This document shows positions 20,939 through 23,217 of a stretch of 23,217 bases of DNA, piece by piece. Made by a program: the position numbers and the translations under genes. The stretch lies in assembly GCA_044370695.1 (NCBI GenBank), contig JBILVB010000046.1:1-23217 (forward strand). Reading direction: 5' to 3'. Below the pieces are notes generated by a model, which was not told where the DNA came from, ran no database searches, and was given only the letters and a program-made list of their open reading frames with translations. This stretch comes from JBEIFW01 sp044370695. GTDB taxonomy: Bacteria; Actinomycetota; Acidimicrobiia; Acidimicrobiales; Ilumatobacteraceae. The first letter of the stretch is position 1. Each line of letters starts with the position of its first letter.

Positions 20939-21541
20939 GTGGCTGGATCCTCCCTGCGCGCCACGGTGCTGCACGCCGCGGTCGACTACATCGCCGAACA
21001 CGGGCCCGACGGGCTCTCGTTCCGTCAGGTGGCCGCGGCTGCCGGCGTGAGCCACCAGGCGCCGTACCACCACTTCAGCGACCGCAGAGGGATCTTCGAG
21101 GCCATCGCCCTCGAGGGCTTCGGCCTGTTCGCCGAGGCGCTGCGCGAGGCGGCGAACTCGGGGGCCGACGACCCGGCCGTGGCCATGCTCGATCGCTACG
21201 TCGAGTTCGCACTGTCGCACCGTGGCCATTTCCGGGTGATGTTCCGGCCTGACCTCAACGGGCTCGCAGAGTCACCCGAGCTGGCGACGACCGCCGAGGC
21301 GGCCTTCAACGTGCTCGTCGACCACGTCGAGCGGACGTTGGGCGCCAAGGCCTCTCTCGAGGACCTGCGGGCCCGGGTGACCGCGATGTGGGCGCTGGCG
21401 CACGGCCTGGCCGTGTTGCTCATCGACGGGCCGCTCGAGGCCAAGCTCGGTCCGGTCGCCGATCGTGCGGCCCTCGTGCGCGCCGTGGCGGCCCAGTCGG
21501 GTCTCGGCGACGCTGCGCTGCGGACGAAGCGGCGGAGCTGA
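20939..21541 (+). CDS. TetR-family transcriptional regulator
   Basis: A 200-residue TetR/AcrR protein. The N-terminal DNA-binding domain reads RATVLHAAVDYIAEHGPDGL, FRQVAAAAGVSHQAPYHHFS (28-47, helix-turn-helix) and DRRGIFEAIALEGF. The all-helical C-terminal domain (~60-190), with FALSHRGHFRVMFRP, resembles the TetR_C WHG/PF13305 type. The start at GTG 20939 is set by the TATCCT box 6 nt upstream. It is divergent from the carotenoid oxygenase operon and shares a palindrome with it, so it probably represses that operon and itself in response to a small hydrophobic ligand. Only 4 bp separate it from the next gene. Confidence 0.93.
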   Translation: MAGSSLRATVLHAAVDYIAEHGPDGLSFRQVAAAAGVSHQAPYHHFSDRRGIFEAIALEGFGLFAEALREAANSGADDPAVAMLDRYVEFALSHRGHFRVMFRPDLNGLAESPELATTAEAAFNVLVDHVERTLGAKASLEDLRARVTAMWALAHGLAVLLIDGPLEAKLGPVADRAALVRAVAAQSGLGDAALRTKRRS

Positions 21542-21545
21542 TCCC

Positions 21546-22106
21546 GTGGTCGCGCGCACCGGCGCTCGCAGCGACCACTTCCCCGCCATCGAGGCCAAGC
21601 ACGGCAAGCCGGTGGCGTTCTGGCTCGACGAGCTCGCGTCGCTGGGTGACGTCGGCTACGCCGAGCAGATCGCCTGCCTGCGTGAGCGCCACGGCTTCAG
21701 CCAGGCGCACGCCAACGCGCTCGTGATGTACGCCCGGGGCTCGACGACCTCGAAACGCTTCGACAGCCCGGCGGCGTTCTTCGCCTCGCTCGAGGAACCC
21801 AAGCGGGGGACGGCGCAGGCGATCCTGGCGGCGATCACCGACGCGTACCCGGATCTCGAGTTGGTGATCGCCTGGAACCAGCCGATGTTGCGCCGGGGCA
21901 CCCAGTACGTGTTCGGACTGTCGGCGGCCAGGAGGCACCTCACGCTGGCGGCGATGGGCCGCGGGTCGATCGAGGCGCTCGAGGCGCGGCTCGCCGGCCT
22001 CGAGACGAACAAGAAGACCATCAAGGTGCCGGTCGACTGGGCGGTCGACGGCCCGCTCCTGGTCGAGCTCGCGGGCCTGCGGCTGGCGGAACTGCCCGAG
22101 GCCTGA
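21546..22106 (+). CDS. DUF4287 and DUF1801 domain protein
   Basis: A 186-residue cytosolic protein of two small domains. Residues ~8-70 (HFPAIEAKHGKPVAFWLDEL, HGFSQAHANALVMYARG) match DUF4287. Residues ~75-186 match DUF1801/YdhG-like sequence, with DLELVIAWNQPML, YVFGLSAARRHLTLAAM and KKTIKVPVDWAVDGPLL. Some DUF1801 members are described as iron-chaperone-like (frataxin-fold); no metal motif is evident here. GTG 21546 begins 4 bp after the TetR stop, so they probably share a transcript. Domain calls are good, function unknown. Confidence 0.85.
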   Translation: MVARTGARSDHFPAIEAKHGKPVAFWLDELASLGDVGYAEQIACLRERHGFSQAHANALVMYARGSTTSKRFDSPAAFFASLEEPKRGTAQAILAAITDAYPDLELVIAWNQPMLRRGTQYVFGLSAARRHLTLAAMGRGSIEALEARLAGLETNKKTIKVPVDWAVDGPLLVELAGLRLAELPEA

Positions 22107-22250
22107 CCGCCGGTCGCGGGCGCCGTGATGGCCAGGGCATCGGCGAGCGATCGGGCGGCGGCGCCAGATCGGTAGGGTGCGGGCCGGGTACCGGGGCGGG
22201 CGTGGGGAACGTCGCCCGCACGGACGGGGCTGTTCGAACCGGAGGGGACG
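22107..22250 (+). promoter_or_regulatory. Intergenic region with possible promoter before the amidohydrolase
   Basis: A TAGGGT box (22173-22178) could be a -10 element. The amidohydrolase's ribosome-binding site GGAGGGG (22241-22247) lies at the right edge, leaving a leader of ~65 nt. No open frame or stable hairpin was recognised. Confidence 0.3.
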
Positions 22251-23217
22251 ATGTTCGATCTCGTGATCCGCAACGGCACGGTCGTCGACGGCACGGGTGC
22301 GCCGGCGCGCCGGGCCGACGTGGCCGTGCGCAATGGGCGCATCGTGGCCGTCGGCTCGGTGGAGGGCGAGGCCCGCCGGGTGATCGACGCGGCGGGGCGC
22401 ATCGTCACCCCCGGCTTCGTCGACATCCACACGCACTTCGACGGCCAGATCACCTGGGATCCGTTGCTCACCCCGTCGAGTTGGCACGGGGTGACGACGG
22501 CGGTGATGGGCAACTGCGGGGTGGGCTTCGCGCCCGTCGCGCCGGATCGCCACGAGTGGCTGGTGGGGCTGATGGAGGGTGTCGAGGACATCCCGGGCAC
22601 GGCGCTCAATGCGGGCATGACCTGGGCGTGGGAGTCGTTCCCCGAGTACCTCGACTACCTCGACACCCTGCCGCTCGCGATCGACGTCGGCACCCATGTG
22701 CCGCACGGCGCCGTGCGGGCCTACGTGATGGGGGAGCGGGGCGCCCGCAACGAGCCTGCGTCGCCCGAGGATCTCGCCGCCATGCGCCGCATCGTCGCCG
22801 AAGGCATCCGGGCCGGTGCGCTCGGGGTGTCGACGTCGCGCACGATCGCCCACCGGGCCATCGACGGGGTGAACGTGCCGGGCACCTTCGCGGCCGAGGA
22901 CGAGATGATGGCCCTCGCCGGCGCGCTCGCCGACGCCGGTGCCGGGGTGTTCGAGCTCGCACCGGCCGGCGTCACCGGCGACGACCTGTCCTTGCCCGAG
23001 CGGGAGGTTGCGTGGATGCGCCGGGTCTCGGCGGCGACGGGTCGGCCGTTCACGTTCGCCCTCGTGCAGCTCGACGCCGACCCGGACCACTGGCGGCGGG
23101 TGTTCGAGCTCTCGGTCGAGGCGGTGGCCGAGGGCGCCGACCTGCATCCACAGGTGGCGGCCCGGGCGCCGGGGATCCTGGTCGGCCTGCAGACGATGCA
23201 CCCGTGGGTGAAGACCC
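22251..23217 (+). CDS. N-acyl-D-amino-acid deacylase-type amidohydrolase, 3' truncated by window edge
   Basis: The frame is open from ATG 22251 to the window end (322 codons seen; the family is usually ~480-580). It starts with FDLVIRNGTVVDGTGAPA, the typical small beta domain of amidohydrolases, then GFVDIHTHFDGQITWDPLL with the metal-binding HxH. MGNCGVGFAP (Cys expected as a metal ligand in D-aminoacylases) and VPHGAVRAYVMGERG follow, and a later LGVSTSRT segment is also typical. The family hydrolyses N-acyl-D-amino acids or related amides or dihydropyrimidine-like rings with zinc. GGAGGGG lies 3-4 nt before the ATG. The substrate cannot be told from this part. Confidence 0.9.
   Translation, partial: MFDLVIRNGTVVDGTGAPARRADVAVRNGRIVAVGSVEGEARRVIDAAGRIVTPGFVDIHTHFDGQITWDPLLTPSSWHGVTTAVMGNCGVGFAPVAPDRHEWLVGLMEGVEDIPGTALNAGMTWAWESFPEYLDYLDTLPLAIDVGTHVPHGAVRAYVMGERGARNEPASPEDLAAMRRIVAEGIRAGALGVSTSRTIAHRAIDGVNVPGTFAAEDEMMALAGALADAGAGVFELAPAGVTGDDLSLPEREVAWMRRVSAATGRPFTFALVQLDADPDHWRRVFELSVEAVAEGADLHPQVAARAPGILVGLQTMHPWVKT

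Noticed and set aside
21420..23201. A 593-codon minus-strand frame opposite TetR, DUF1801 and the amidohydrolase
   Set aside because: It is rich in Arg/His/Gly and without motifs, while the + strand has three clear families with good starts.

Overview
The window is about 23.2 kb of very GC-rich, tightly packed bacterial DNA. Third codon positions are almost all G or C, GTG starts are common, and several genes seem to be leaderless, with a TAnnnT box 6-8 nt before the start codon. Gene content fits a high-GC actinobacterium with a lipid-catabolic lifestyle: four crotonases, an acyl-CoA synthetase, a DUF222-HNH nuclease, an HxlR-regulated DHA2 exporter and a D-aminoacylase-type amidohydrolase. 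An Acidimicrobiia-like member is my best guess, but it is a guess. No rRNA, tRNA, CRISPR, insertion sequence or integrase was seen.

Left part (1-7.9 kb). The 3' end of an AMP-binding acyl-CoA synthetase overlaps an alpha/beta hydrolase. Facing them is a tight four-gene minus-strand operon, read from right to left: a phytanoyl-CoA dioxygenase-like Fe/2OG enzyme, a zinc medium-chain dehydrogenase, a crotonase and an orphan carbamate kinase. Its genes overlap by 4 bp and 13 bp, with one 43-bp gap. Divergent from it is a delta3-delta2-enoyl-CoA isomerase-like crotonase.

Flavin/heme cassette (6.5-8.7 kb). A di-heme ferric-reductase-like membrane protein is followed by a membrane-anchored FMN-binding protein with a Val/Thr/Pro repeat linker, then by ApbE, the enzyme that attaches FMN covalently. 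Together they look like a transmembrane electron-transfer module.

Middle (8.7-14.4 kb). A DUF222-HNH gene has two SOS-box-like palindromes over its promoter. Next come a UPF0126/TRIC channel, a 378-bp gap holding what looks like a decayed oxidoreductase gene, a DUF1905 protein, and a DHA2 exporter divergent from its likely HxlR regulator with an 18-bp palindromic operator. A crotonase closes this part.

Right part (14.4-23.2 kb). A DUF885 peptidase-like protein overlaps a PPOX-fold flavoprotein and is followed by a crotonase lacking both usual catalytic glutamates. SelO lies on the opposite strand. A carotenoid oxygenase and a four-helix membrane protein form an operon divergent from a TetR regulator, and the two promoters share one palindrome. 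The TetR gene is followed by a DUF4287-DUF1801 protein, and the window ends inside an N-acyl-D-amino-acid deacylase gene.
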